This document shows positions 1-7,722 of a stretch of 32,285 nt of DNA, piece after piece. Below the pieces are notes generated by a model. It made no database searches, was not told where the DNA came from, and was given only the letters and a program-made list of their open reading frames with translations. The translations under genes and the position numbers were made by a program. This stretch comes from CAYGWP01 sp964353455. Lineage in GTDB: Bacteria; Planctomycetota; Phycisphaerae; FEN-1346. The stretch's first letter is position 1, and every line of letters begins with the position of its first letter. The stretch spans positions 1 through 32,285 of the forward strand of contig CAYGWP010000424.1 in assembly GCA_964353455.1 (NCBI GenBank). The letters are read 5' to 3'.

Positions 1-1
1 C

Positions 2-40
2 CGGCAGACCCTGCGCAAGGCGCGGTTCGGCGCCCGCTAG
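2..40 (+). CDS. C-terminal tail of an upstream gene (partial)
   Basis: Reading frame 2 from the window edge runs 12 codons, ending RQTLRKARFGAR and a TAG stop. Every codon ends in G or C, as in the real genes here, and the next plus-strand gene starts shortly after, so this is probably the tail of an upstream gene in the same operon. Too little is visible to name it, and in such GC-rich DNA a short open frame could be chance. Confidence 0.4.
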   Translation, partial: RQTLRKARFGAR

Positions 41-103
41 CCCCCTGCTCCGGCGTTCTTGTCGGCGGCAGGGGCCCCCGAGGGCTTCCAGCCGGGGCCT
101 CGT

Positions 104-1051
104 ATGGTGGAACAGCATCCCGTCGTCACAGAGGGTCTGACGAAGGTCTATCGGGATTTCTGGGGCCGCCGGAAGGTGCACGCCCTCGTCGGCCTCGATC
201 TTGTGCTGGAGCGAGGCGAGATATTCGGCCTCCTCGGGCCGAACGGCTCCGGCAAGAGCACCACGATCAAACTCCTCCTGGGCCTGATCTTTCCGAGCGC
301 CGGCACGGCGCGCGTCCTGGGCCAGCCGCCGGGCAGACCCGCCGTCAACCAGCGTATCGGATACCTGCCCGAGGAATCGTACCTCCACCGTTTTCTGACG
401 GGCGAAGAGACGGTCGATTTCTACGGCCGCCTGTTCGGCCTCGGCCGCCGCGAACGCCGGCGCCGCACGGGTGAACTCCTGGACCTCGTCGGCCTCGACC
501 TCCGGGCCCGCGCCCGCCAACTCCGCGAATACTCCAAGGGCATGAGCCGCCGTATCGGCCTTGCCCAGGCCCTGGTGAATGACCCGGAGTTGCTCTTCCT
601 GGATGAGCCGACTTCCGGCCTCGACCCTATCGGCACCCGCGAGATGAAGGACCTGATCCTGCACTTGAAGGCCCAAGGCAAGACGCTTCTCCTCTCGTCG
701 CACCTGCTGGCCGACGTGCAGGACGTCTGCGACCGGATCGGCATCCTGGCGCTGGGGAGACTGAAGGAGATCGGCCGTGTCCGGGACCTGCTCCTGGTGC
801 GCGACGTTTTCCAGTTGCAGGCCACCGGCGTGACGGCCGAGGCCCGCGAGGCGATCCTGGCCGCTGTCCGGAAGGCCGGCGCCGGGGTCCTCTCGGCCGA
901 GCATCCGACGACGACCCTCGAAGACCTCTTCCTGCGCGTGGTGCGCGCCGATGCCGAGGCCCGGGAACTCCGCCGGGCGGGGCGCCCGGACGAGGCGAGC
1001 GGACCCGGCGGCGGCTCCGCCCCCCATGCCCCGGCCGACGGCAATGGATAA
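104..1051 (+). CDS. ABC transporter ATP-binding protein (ABC-2 exporter type)
   Basis: This is the cytoplasmic ATPase of an ABC-2 type exporter, about 315 residues from the chosen ATG. Walker A is GPNGSGKST (residues 45-53), the signature is the YSKGM variant common in drug/polysaccharide-type ABC-2 ATPases, Walker B is LLFLDEPTSGLDP and the H-loop is LLLSSH. The roughly 90 C-terminal residues form the usual accessory domain plus a low-complexity Gly/Pro/Ala tail. A TTG at 59 would add 15 residues, but the ATG at 104 directly precedes the first conserved strand (VVTEGLTKVY); neither start has a convincing ribosome site. The stop overlaps the permease start by 8 bases, so the two are translationally coupled. 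The substrate cannot be told from sequence. Confidence 0.93.
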   Translation: MVEQHPVVTEGLTKVYRDFWGRRKVHALVGLDLVLERGEIFGLLGPNGSGKSTTIKLLLGLIFPSAGTARVLGQPPGRPAVNQRIGYLPEESYLHRFLTGEETVDFYGRLFGLGRRERRRRTGELLDLVGLDLRARARQLREYSKGMSRRIGLAQALVNDPELLFLDEPTSGLDPIGTREMKDLILHLKAQGKTLLLSSHLLADVQDVCDRIGILALGRLKEIGRVRDLLLVRDVFQLQATGVTAEAREAILAAVRKAGAGVLSAEHPTTTLEDLFLRVVRADAEARELRRAGRPDEASGPGGGSAPHAPADGNG

Positions 1052-3008
1052 AGAAGCCTACAAGTCTGCATCATCAAGCGGCGCCCGGCGGTCCTGGTGG
1101 CCCTGGTCCCGCCTATGGGCAATCGCCCTGGTCATGTTCCGCCAGGGGATGCGGATGCGGCTCTGGGTCCTCGTGCCGCCGGCAATCATCGTGCTGGTCC
1201 TCGCGGACCTGTCATCGCCGCGGTTCGATCCCGTCTTCGAGGCCATCCCCGCGGCGTTCGCAACAAGCCTCCTCGTCATGGAGGTCCTGGCGATCATCCT
1301 GGGCATCTTCTTCGCCACCTATTCCATCCCCGCCGAGATGGAGTCCAAGGTCGCTCAAAGCGTGGTCACCAAGCCCGTGGGGGCGGCCGAGATCGTCGCC
1401 GGGAAGACCCTCGGCATGTCGCTCCTCCTGGCGGCGATGCTGGCCGCCGTCGGCGCCGGCGGGTACATATACATCCTGATTCGGGCCTCGGCCATCCGGT
1501 CGTTGGCCCGCGAGCGTCTGGCGGAAGCCGTCCCGCGCGCGGCCCATCCGGCCGACCTGAACGCACTGGAGGCCGTTGCGGCCCGCGGGCCTCTGCACAC
1601 CTATCGCTACTACACCGCCGGCCAGGGCCCCGACATCGGCCTCGACCTCGGCCCCGGCCGGGCCGCCTCCGGCGGCGCGCAATGGATTCTCGGCGAGACC
1701 GGCATGCGTATCACGTGGCGCCTGGGCGATGCGCCGCTGCGCGAGTGGGTTGCCGCCGGGCGATGCCGGCTCCGTCTTGCACTGGAGGTAGAATCAACGG
1801 GTGGTCCGGTCGAAACGCCCGTGCCCGTGGCGGTCGCGCTCCTGCCTGCCGGCGCCGACATCAACCGTGTACCCGCAAGCGAGCCGGGATGCCCGATCCG
1901 CCTCCTGAACCTCGACCTGCCGCCGTCGGGGCGACTGGAGGTCCCCGCAGCCGCGCCTGATGCGCATCCGCATCCGGGCGTCCTGAACGTGCCGCCCGAA
2001 GGCGACCTTGTGGTTGACCTCTTGGCGGTGAGAGGCGGCAGCGTGATAGGCGCCCGTCCGGGGTCACTTCGCATCATAGGCCCCGCGGGCCAGGAGTTCA
2101 TCGTCAAGTCGGCACCCGAGGCCATTGCGGCCCGCCAGCGCCAGCGGGTGAGCCTGGCGGGCCGGTCGAGGCTGCCTCGACAGGTGGCGGACTTCCGGTT
2201 CGAAGATGTGCCGGCCGACGAACTTGCGGATGCCGACACGGCCGTGGAGATCGGCGCATCGCTCGACGCATGGAGTCCGGCCCTGGTCCAGGCGGCAGCA
2301 GAGATCGCCTTCGTCCGGCCCGACGGCGGCCGCAAGGCCCTCCAATTCAGCCCCGAGAGCCATCACCCAAGCATCGTCTATCTCGACCGGACGTTCTGGC
2401 ATGGAGGCCCCCTCGGCGTCCAACTCCAATGCCTGACCGATGAGGATTACCTGGGCCTTGTGCCGGAGAGCGTCCGCCTGCGCCTCGGCGGCGGGCCGTT
2501 TCTCCTGAACTACGCGAAGGCGATCCTCATGGTCTGGCTCTTCGGGACCGTGCTGGCGGCTGCGGGTGTGGCCGCGAGCACGCGGCTCACGTGGTATGTC
2601 GGTGTTCTCGCAACGTTGGTATTCTTCGTCCTGGCAGGAGGCCGTGACTTCATCATGAAGTTGGGAATCTTTGTCATGTTCTTCGGACTGCTGTTCGCCG
2701 TTCTGATCCTTGGCGGGATTATCTACTTCGTGTTCCTGAAGAGAGGTCTTCGCTGGTATCAGCGACTGGCTCGCGTCGGCGGGCTCTTGTGCCTCTGGGT
2801 CGCGCTGAACTGGCTTTTTGCCGTCCGAGTGCTGGGACTGGTCCCTCTGCCATCGATTGTCTGGCTCCTGCCGGGCGAGGGTGTGATCATGGGACAGGTG
2901 ATTCCCAATGGGGATATCGGCACAGGATTCGCATTGGCGGCGGTGGGCAGTGTTGTTCTGGTCCTTGCTGGTACATTGCTGCTGAAGACCCGTGAGGTTG
3001 CGGCATGA
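1044..3008 (+). CDS. ABC-2 type permease with large soluble insert
   Basis: This is the membrane partner of the preceding ATPase, about 654 residues. After a basic Trp-rich N-terminus there are hydrophobic segments around residues 37-55, 70-95 and 115-140. A hydrophilic stretch of roughly 330 residues with beta-sandwich-like composition follows, then about five more hydrophobic segments near the C-terminus (for example LMVWLFGTVLAAAGVAA). The segment IILGIFFATYSIPAEMESK followed by VVTKPVGAAEIVAGK is typical of ABC-2 permeases, where it marks the first cytoplasmic loop. The insert between TM3 and the C-terminal bundle is far larger than in ordinary ABC-2 permeases and probably lies outside the cytoplasm. 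An upstream ATG at 951 in the same frame would overlap the ATPase by 100 bases and add a low-complexity leader, so ATG 1044 is preferred. Confidence 0.85.
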   Translation: MDKEAYKSASSSGARRSWWPWSRLWAIALVMFRQGMRMRLWVLVPPAIIVLVLADLSSPRFDPVFEAIPAAFATSLLVMEVLAIILGIFFATYSIPAEMESKVAQSVVTKPVGAAEIVAGKTLGMSLLLAAMLAAVGAGGYIYILIRASAIRSLARERLAEAVPRAAHPADLNALEAVAARGPLHTYRYYTAGQGPDIGLDLGPGRAASGGAQWILGETGMRITWRLGDAPLREWVAAGRCRLRLALEVESTGGPVETPVPVAVALLPAGADINRVPASEPGCPIRLLNLDLPPSGRLEVPAAAPDAHPHPGVLNVPPEGDLVVDLLAVRGGSVIGARPGSLRIIGPAGQEFIVKSAPEAIAARQRQRVSLAGRSRLPRQVADFRFEDVPADELADADTAVEIGASLDAWSPALVQAAAEIAFVRPDGGRKALQFSPESHHPSIVYLDRTFWHGGPLGVQLQCLTDEDYLGLVPESVRLRLGGGPFLLNYAKAILMVWLFGTVLAAAGVAASTRLTWYVGVLATLVFFVLAGGRDFIMKLGIFVMFFGLLFAVLILGGIIYFVFLKRGLRWYQRLARVGGLLCLWVALNWLFAVRVLGLVPLPSIVWLLPGEGVIMGQVIPNGDIGTGFALAAVGSVVLVLAGTLLLKTREVAA

Positions 3009-4084
3009 GGCGGACGCTCCTCGAAATCGCGGCCCTGCTGGTGTTCGTGGGGGTGGTGATTCATCCACTGCGCCACTGCGTGGTGGAGCCGATGCGGCAG
3101 TCGCTTCTTGGCCGGCGCGAGGCGCCAGGCCGGCGCCTGGCGATGGCATCGCAGTTCGGCTTCGACACGGCCGCCGGCAACTCGGTGCGGATTGTGCCGG
3201 GCGCCCCGTCGCTCGACCTGGCGGACCTGCCGACCGAAGCGGTGACGCTCATCCTCGGCGGGTTCCGCGGCCCGTACGTCGTCTGGCTCTGGATGAAGGT
3301 CGAAGACGACATGCAGAAGAAGGTCCAGTTCGACCTCATAGACCGGGTCACGAAGATCGCCGCCTTCCAGCCCGATTACCCGGAGATGTGGACGTTCCAT
3401 GCCTGGAACTTCGCGTGGAACGTGAGCGTCCAGTGGCAGTCTCCGGAACGCAAGTACCAGTGGATCCGCCGTGCGATCGAGTTCCTGCGCGAGGGGAACC
3501 GGCGGAATCCGCACAGCGCCGAGATCATGGAGGCGCTGGGGTGGGTGTACTCCGAGAAACTCGGCCGCTCGGCCGAGGCGCTGTATTATCGCCGGCGAGT
3601 CATGGAGGATGAGGGCCGCAGCACGTTCCTCATCGCCCACGAGTGGTACGACCGTGCACGCAAGGCGAACGACCGGTACGGCACGCTCGGCCACGGTCTC
3701 TCGAAGCCCGTCTCGTACAGCCTCGCCTGCCACAGCGTGTCGTACCATGCGATAGAACTGACGCAGGATGCGTATGATGCGTTGCGCCGCAGCATCGAGA
3801 CGCGGGTGCCCGGCCGCGAGGCGGAGTCGCGCCGGGCGTTCGAGGAAGGCCTGCAACGGCTTGACGAGGCGCTCGGCGCGTGGCAATGGGCCCGCCGCGA
3901 GTGGTACGACCAGGCGTTGCGGTTCGAGCGCGAAGGCACGACGCCGAGCCTGATCGACAACTATCGCCGGTTCTTCGGCGAGGCCGCGGACTCGGCCGCG
4001 GGACTGGAGTCGTTCCGCGACGAAGTGACCTACGAGGACCTTCCCGACGTGTTCGACCGGCTGAAGCGGCCGGAAATCAGGTAG
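3005..4084 (+). CDS. Membrane-anchored helical-repeat (TPR-like) protein
   Basis: A 359-residue protein of unknown function. The N-terminus has one hydrophobic segment (LLEIAALLVFVGVVIHPL) and reads as a membrane anchor; the rest is hydrophilic, alpha-helical and rich in Trp, Tyr and Arg. Segments around residues 105-200 (IAAFQPDYPEMWTFHAWN, NPHSAEIMEALGWVYSEKLG) have the spacing of degenerate TPR helices. Its ATG overlaps the permease stop in an ATGA arrangement, so it is the third gene of the transporter operon and may be an accessory or scaffold subunit of that exporter. The C-terminus overlaps the convergent ketosynthase gene by 8 bases. The function is not recognised. Confidence 0.8.
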   Translation: MRRTLLEIAALLVFVGVVIHPLRHCVVEPMRQSLLGRREAPGRRLAMASQFGFDTAAGNSVRIVPGAPSLDLADLPTEAVTLILGGFRGPYVVWLWMKVEDDMQKKVQFDLIDRVTKIAAFQPDYPEMWTFHAWNFAWNVSVQWQSPERKYQWIRRAIEFLREGNRRNPHSAEIMEALGWVYSEKLGRSAEALYYRRRVMEDEGRSTFLIAHEWYDRARKANDRYGTLGHGLSKPVSYSLACHSVSYHAIELTQDAYDALRRSIETRVPGREAESRRAFEEGLQRLDEALGAWQWARREWYDQALRFEREGTTPSLIDNYRRFFGEAADSAAGLESFRDEVTYEDLPDVFDRLKRPEIR

Positions 4085-5276
4085 CCCCCAGGACGACCGC
4101 GACCATCTGGCCGCCGAAACCGGCGGCGATCTTCAGTGCCCGGCCGATGTGCCGCCGCCGGACCGCCAGGGGCGTGCAATCGAGGCCCACCCTCGGGTCC
4201 GGGTCGGTCAGGTTCGCCGTGGGCGGCGCCTCCCCACGACTTATGGCCATAACTGTAATAACCAATTCCACGGCGGCGGCGGCCCCCAGCAGGTGGCCGT
4301 GCGCCCCCTTGGTGGATGAGACGCACACGCGCGCGGCGTTTCCGTCGAGTGCGGCCCGGATGGCCCGCGCCTCCGCCAGGTCGTTCTCGGCCGTGGCCGT
4401 GCCGTGGGCGTTGACGTAGTCGAGTGACGCCGGCGTGACGTCGGCCCGGCGCAGGGCCTCCGTGATGAGACGGGCCAGGGTCTCGCCGCCGGGTTCCATA
4501 TTGGTGAGGCTCCCGGCCTGGCACCCGCTCGCCCAGCCGAGGATGCGGGCCAGTGGCCGCGCGCCGCGGCGAGTCGCGGACGACTCGGACTCAAGGACGA
4601 GGATGCCGGCCCCCTCGCCGATTGCGAAGCCTCGCCGCGTGGCCGAGAACGGCCTGACGGACGATGGCGGGTCCTCGCCGCCGGCCGCAAGGACGCCCAT
4701 CCGCCGGTATGATCCGATTATGAGCGGATGAAGCGATGCCTCGGCCGCCCCGACGACGGCAGCATCAACCACGCCTCGCTCTATCAGCCGCGCGCCCCAG
4801 AGGAGCGCATGCCCGCCGGAAGCACAGGCCGTGATCGGCGCGGCAACCGGCCCGCCCAGTCCCAGGCGCCGTGCGACCGCGATGGCGGCGGCGTCAGGCG
4901 CGACCTTCCACGGCGACCATCCGTTGCGGCTGCCATCTTCGGCGAGCCGGACAAGCCCCAGCAGGCCGCCCTTCGAGAGGCTGATGACGGCGGCGGTCCG
5001 GCCCGGGTCTGGGCCGCCATCGGCCATTCCTGCGCCCGCCCACGCTTCCTGGGCGGCTGCTGCGGCGAATTGGACGGCGCGGTCGGCCGCTTCGGTTCCC
5101 GGGGTCGGGCGGAAGTCTGTCACGGGGGCGCCGGTGGCATCGGGGATGCCTTCAATGTCTCCGAGTCGCCTGACGGCGCTTTGGCCGGCAAAGACCGCAT
5201 CGGCCGCCCGCAGGCCGACGCCCTGAGGAAGGACCAGTCCCAGGCCGGTGATGACCGCTGCCCTGCCGTCACGCAT
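4077..5276 (-). CDS. Beta-ketoacyl-ACP synthase (FabF/KAS II-like)
   Basis: A 399-residue thiolase-fold condensing enzyme that would join an acyl thioester with malonyl-ACP. The KAS I/II active site is complete: nucleophile C151 in TACASGGHAL, H291 in NAHGTAT, and K323 and H328 in STKGAHGHLLGAA. The distances between these residues equal those in E. coli FabF (C163, H303, K335, H340 from memory). The glycine-rich C-terminal GFGG is present. The start overlaps the end of bioB by 8 bases on the same strand, so the two are co-translated. No acyl-carrier protein or other fab gene is visible here, so a role in bulk fatty acid synthesis, in making a biotin precursor, or in a specialised lipid cannot be separated. 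Confidence 0.9.
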   Translation of the reverse strand: MRDGRAAVITGLGLVLPQGVGLRAADAVFAGQSAVRRLGDIEGIPDATGAPVTDFRPTPGTEAADRAVQFAAAAAQEAWAGAGMADGGPDPGRTAAVISLSKGGLLGLVRLAEDGSRNGWSPWKVAPDAAAIAVARRLGLGGPVAAPITACASGGHALLWGARLIERGVVDAAVVGAAEASLHPLIIGSYRRMGVLAAGGEDPPSSVRPFSATRRGFAIGEGAGILVLESESSATRRGARPLARILGWASGCQAGSLTNMEPGGETLARLITEALRRADVTPASLDYVNAHGTATAENDLAEARAIRAALDGNAARVCVSSTKGAHGHLLGAAAAVELVITVMAISRGEAPPTANLTDPDPRVGLDCTPLAVRRRHIGRALKIAAGFGGQMVAVVLGAT

Positions 5277-6300
5277 CGGCGTGCCCCCCCGAAGGTGCCC
5301 CTGCCCTTGCCGGTTCGAGGCCGAGGTCGCGGATCATGGCGAGGTCCTCGGCGGCAGGGCGGCCGGTAGTCGTCAGGTATCCGCCGACGATGCACGAATC
5401 GGCCCCGGCCATGAACATGAGGCCCTGGAGGTCGCGGAGGTTCCGCTCCCTGCCGCCGGCCAACTTGATGATCCGGTCCGGCAGGACAAGCCGGAACATG
5501 GCGACGATGGAGAGGATTTTCATGGGCGCGAGCGGTTCCGCGCCGGCCAGCGGCGTGCCTGGAATCGGGTGGAGAAAATTGAGGGGCACGACGGCGGCGC
5601 CGAGGTCGCGGACCGCCAGGGCGAGGTCCGCGCGGTCCTCATCGGTCTCGCCGATGCCGAAGAGGCCGCCCGAGCAGAGTTCCAGGCCGGCCTCGGCGGC
5701 AGCGCGGGCCGAGCGGACGCGGTCCTCGTAGGTGTGGGTCGTGCAGACGTTGGGGAAATGCCGGGCCGAGGTCTCGAGGTTGTGGTTATAGCGGACGATG
5801 CCGGCCTCGACGAGACGCCGGGCGCGCTCGGGCGAGAGCGCTCCAAAACTGCCGCAGACCGCCAGGCCGGTGCGTCGGCGGATTTCGCGGGCGCCGGCGA
5901 GGACCGTGTCCAGTTCTTCGTCGGACAGGCGGCCGCCGCTTGAGACGAGGCCGAAGTTGCGTGCGCCGTTTGAGGCGGCATCCTGGGCAGCGCGGAGGAG
6001 TTCGTCGGTCGGCAGCAGTCCGTGTGGTTGAATGCCGGTGGGCCAGTGGGCGCTCTGTGCGCACCAGCGACAATCCTCTCCGCACCGGCCGAGTTTGACG
6101 GCGGCAATGCTACAGAGATAGACGGTGCGCCCGCGGCAGCGGCGGCGAACGCGGTGGGCAGCCGCCAGGAGCGGCCAGGGGTCTTTCTCGGCCGCGGCAA
6201 GCAGTGCGATCGCATCGTCGCGCCCGAGGCGTTCTCCCGCCTCCGCGCGGAGCGCGCAGGATTCAAGCGACCAGGTCATGTGGTCACGCCACGCAGGCAT
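5269..6300 (-). CDS. bioB: Biotin synthase, radical SAM (atypical cluster ligands)
   Basis: BioB inserts sulfur into dethiobiotin, the last step of biotin synthesis. The 343-residue product has the radical SAM motif CGEDCRWC (C73, C77, C80), followed by AQSAHW; YNHNLETS; LCSGGLFGIGET; NFLHPIPGTPL; and GGYLTTTGR near the end, all BioB signatures. Compared with E. coli BioB recalled from memory, C128 and C188 have counterparts (C149, C209), but the C97 position is Gly117 and the R260 position is Lys279. Extra cysteines sit at C186 (NVCTTHTY) and C302 (ADSCIVGG). The start is uncertain: ATG at 6300 or 6279, neither with a strong ribosome site. It sits 18 bases after a small membrane-protein gene and overlaps the ketosynthase. 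Confidence 0.9.
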   Translation of the reverse strand: MPAWRDHMTWSLESCALRAEAGERLGRDDAIALLAAAEKDPWPLLAAAHRVRRRCRGRTVYLCSIAAVKLGRCGEDCRWCAQSAHWPTGIQPHGLLPTDELLRAAQDAASNGARNFGLVSSGGRLSDEELDTVLAGAREIRRRTGLAVCGSFGALSPERARRLVEAGIVRYNHNLETSARHFPNVCTTHTYEDRVRSARAAAEAGLELCSGGLFGIGETDEDRADLALAVRDLGAAVVPLNFLHPIPGTPLAGAEPLAPMKILSIVAMFRLVLPDRIIKLAGGRERNLRDLQGLMFMAGADSCIVGGYLTTTGRPAAEDLAMIRDLGLEPARAGAPSGGHADA

Positions 6301-6318
6301 CGAGCGGGCGGCGATCGG

Positions 6319-6624
6319 CTACCTCGGCGCCTGGAAGTCCTGGGCGAGGCTGCGGGTGGTCGTCGCCTCCCACTTGTTGCCGGCGGCGCCTACGCCGGGC
6401 TTCGGCACATAGAAATTGGCGCGGCGGGCGACGACGTCGATCACAAGGAGACCCTCGCGGCCGGCCGTAATGGGACCGGTGACCATCACGTAGTCGCCGG
6501 CGCGCGACGAGGTGGCCGCGACGGCGGCCGGCTCGGACTTGCCTGCGTACAGCGAGAGGGCCACGGCCGCCAGCGTGATATTCGCACAAACGAGGGCGAT
6601 CAGGATAAGGTCTTTCGTTTTCAT
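6319..6624 (-). CDS. Small membrane-anchored protein, paralogue A
   Basis: About 101 residues with an N-terminal hydrophobic segment (LILIALVCANITLAAVALSL) and a short soluble domain. The block GLLVIDVVARRANFY followed by SLAQDFQ matches the neighbouring upstream gene (FIVVDTAARQMIFY, ILSRDFG), so the two are tandem paralogues. The ATG at 6624 is chosen because GGAG lies 8 bases upstream; an in-frame ATG at 6642 would add six residues. The soluble domain probably faces the periplasm. The function is not recognised. Confidence 0.75.
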   Translation of the reverse strand: MKTKDLILIALVCANITLAAVALSLYAGKSEPAAVAATSSRAGDYVMVTGPITAGREGLLVIDVVARRANFYVPKPGVGAAGNKWEATTTRSLAQDFQAPR

Positions 6625-6655
6625 GGTCGTTTCTCCGCTCATCTCAAGGGGCGCG

Positions 6656-6943
6656 TCACGGTCCCGTGTGCCCGAAGTCCCGCGACAGGATCTTCACGTC
6701 GGTAGGTTCAAGCGTGTTCTTGGTCATGTCGAACCGATAGAAGATCATCTGCCGCGCAGCCGTGTCCACGACGATGAAGTTGCTGAGGTTCTCCGCGACA
6801 GTGGCCGTGGTTGCCAGGTACGTGGAGTACACCCCTCCCTGGGCGTAGGCGGCCGGCTCCGGCCGCAGCCCGCTTGCCACGACGCCGCCGAGGAAGACGG
6901 CCATCGCGGCGAGGACCGCAATTGCGATGGTTTTCCCATCCAT
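6656..6943 (-). CDS. Small membrane-anchored protein, paralogue B
   Basis: A 95-residue protein starting MDGKTIAIAVLAAMAVFLGG, a signal anchor or signal peptide, followed by a domain with the pattern NFIVVDTAARQMIFY and ILSRDFGHTGP shared with the gene just downstream. AAAGGAG about 7 bases before the ATG supports the start. Thirteen to thirty bases separate it from its paralogue, so they are co-transcribed. Both look like envelope proteins of one unknown family; their position next to bioB need not imply a biotin role. Confidence 0.75.
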   Translation of the reverse strand: MDGKTIAIAVLAAMAVFLGGVVASGLRPEPAAYAQGGVYSTYLATTATVAENLSNFIVVDTAARQMIFYRFDMTKNTLEPTDVKILSRDFGHTGP

Positions 6944-6989
6944 GATGCTCTCCTTTTTGAGTTCGCGGCGCGCCGCCCCGGCGCTGCCG

Positions 6990-7190
6990 TCAGGCTCTCC
7001 GAAAATGTTTGCAGGCTATCGCCAGCACCGAGAAGCACATGACGATGGCCACGATGTTCGGAATGGTGTACGAGGGCGTCACCGCCTCCCTCGCCTTGGC
7101 GGACACGGCGGCCGCCAGGGCGCAGGCGGCAGGCAATAGTGCGACGGCCGCGATTCCAATCACGCGATTCCATATCAAACCGAACTTCAT
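6990..7190 (-). CDS. Small two-TM membrane protein
   Basis: A 66-residue protein with two predicted membrane segments: VIGIAAVALLPAACALAAAV near the N-terminus and IPNIVAIVMCFSVLAIACKHF at the C-terminus, joined by a short charged loop. The same frame is open upstream for 42 more codons, but the ATG at 7190 has an AGGAGG ribosome site about 6-8 bases before it and gives a sensible hydrophobic start. It may work with the two anchored paralogues directly downstream. The family is not recognised. Confidence 0.65.
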   Translation of the reverse strand: MKFGLIWNRVIGIAAVALLPAACALAAAVSAKAREAVTPSYTIPNIVAIVMCFSVLAIACKHFRRA

Positions 7191-7209
7191 CCCGGCCCTC
7201 CTCGCCCCG

Positions 7210-7716
7210 TCAGAAAAAGGAAACGACGGGCTTTGCCATCTGCCGAAACGCCGCCGACGGAATGCTGACGGTGTCCCAGGCCTTGCTCCGCAGCCGGCAC
7301 GCCTCGGCGTAGGCACTTCGATAGACGCCGAGCAGCCCGTAGTATTCGCCGCGAAACAGGTGCACGACCTGGAACCTCGCGGCAGCCTCCGGCACCGCTA
7401 GATGATAACAGAATACCAGCAGCGCTGCAAATCCTGAGCCGAAAACGCCTTCCCATCGCGCGAGGCTGTCGAGGTCCTCCCGCATGACCCAGTTCTGGAG
7501 ATGCCCGCCGCGCGCCGCCCGTCCCGGCATCAGCCGGCCCTTGACGTCCACGAGCAGGTTCGGCCCGGCGGCGCTATAGACGACGAAATCGAAACTCTTC
7601 AGTTGCACCCCTGCAAAGAGGGCCTTCTTCGCCTCGTCCACGGCCACGTACGGAACGCCGGCCGCCCGGAGGTAATCCTCGAAGCACGCCTCGTATATGA
7701 CCAGCCTGTTGGCCAT
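7210..7716 (-). CDS. Small protein with PD-(D/E)XK-like core
   Basis: A 168-residue soluble protein. Residues 40-61 read KSFDFVVYS, then NLLVDVKGR: an acidic residue (D43), then a beta-hairpin, then D57-V-K59, which is the arrangement of the PD-(D/E)XK nuclease fold. The N-terminal YEACFEDYLRAAGVPY resembles the helix that precedes such cores. The remainder is mixed alpha/beta with aromatic residues and no further recognised motif. It lies 6 bases after hisS and is surely co-transcribed with it. Nuclease activity is inference; it could equally be an inactive relative with a structural role. Confidence 0.75.
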   Translation of the reverse strand: MANRLVIYEACFEDYLRAAGVPYVAVDEAKKALFAGVQLKSFDFVVYSAAGPNLLVDVKGRLMPGRAARGGHLQNWVMREDLDSLARWEGVFGSGFAALLVFCYHLAVPEAAARFQVVHLFRGEYYGLLGVYRSAYAEACRLRSKAWDTVSIPSAAFRQMAKPVVSFF

Positions 7717-7722
7717 GAGCCG

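Noticed and set aside
59..103. TTG start 15 codons before the ATPase ATG
   Set aside because: The added residues are Gly/Pro rich, no ribosome site is seen, and the ATG at 104 fits the family's N-terminus.
2759..3886. A 375-codon open frame on the minus strand
   Set aside because: It lies opposite the permease and the helical-repeat gene, has no recognisable domain and is Arg/His/Leu rich, as expected for an antisense frame in GC-rich DNA.
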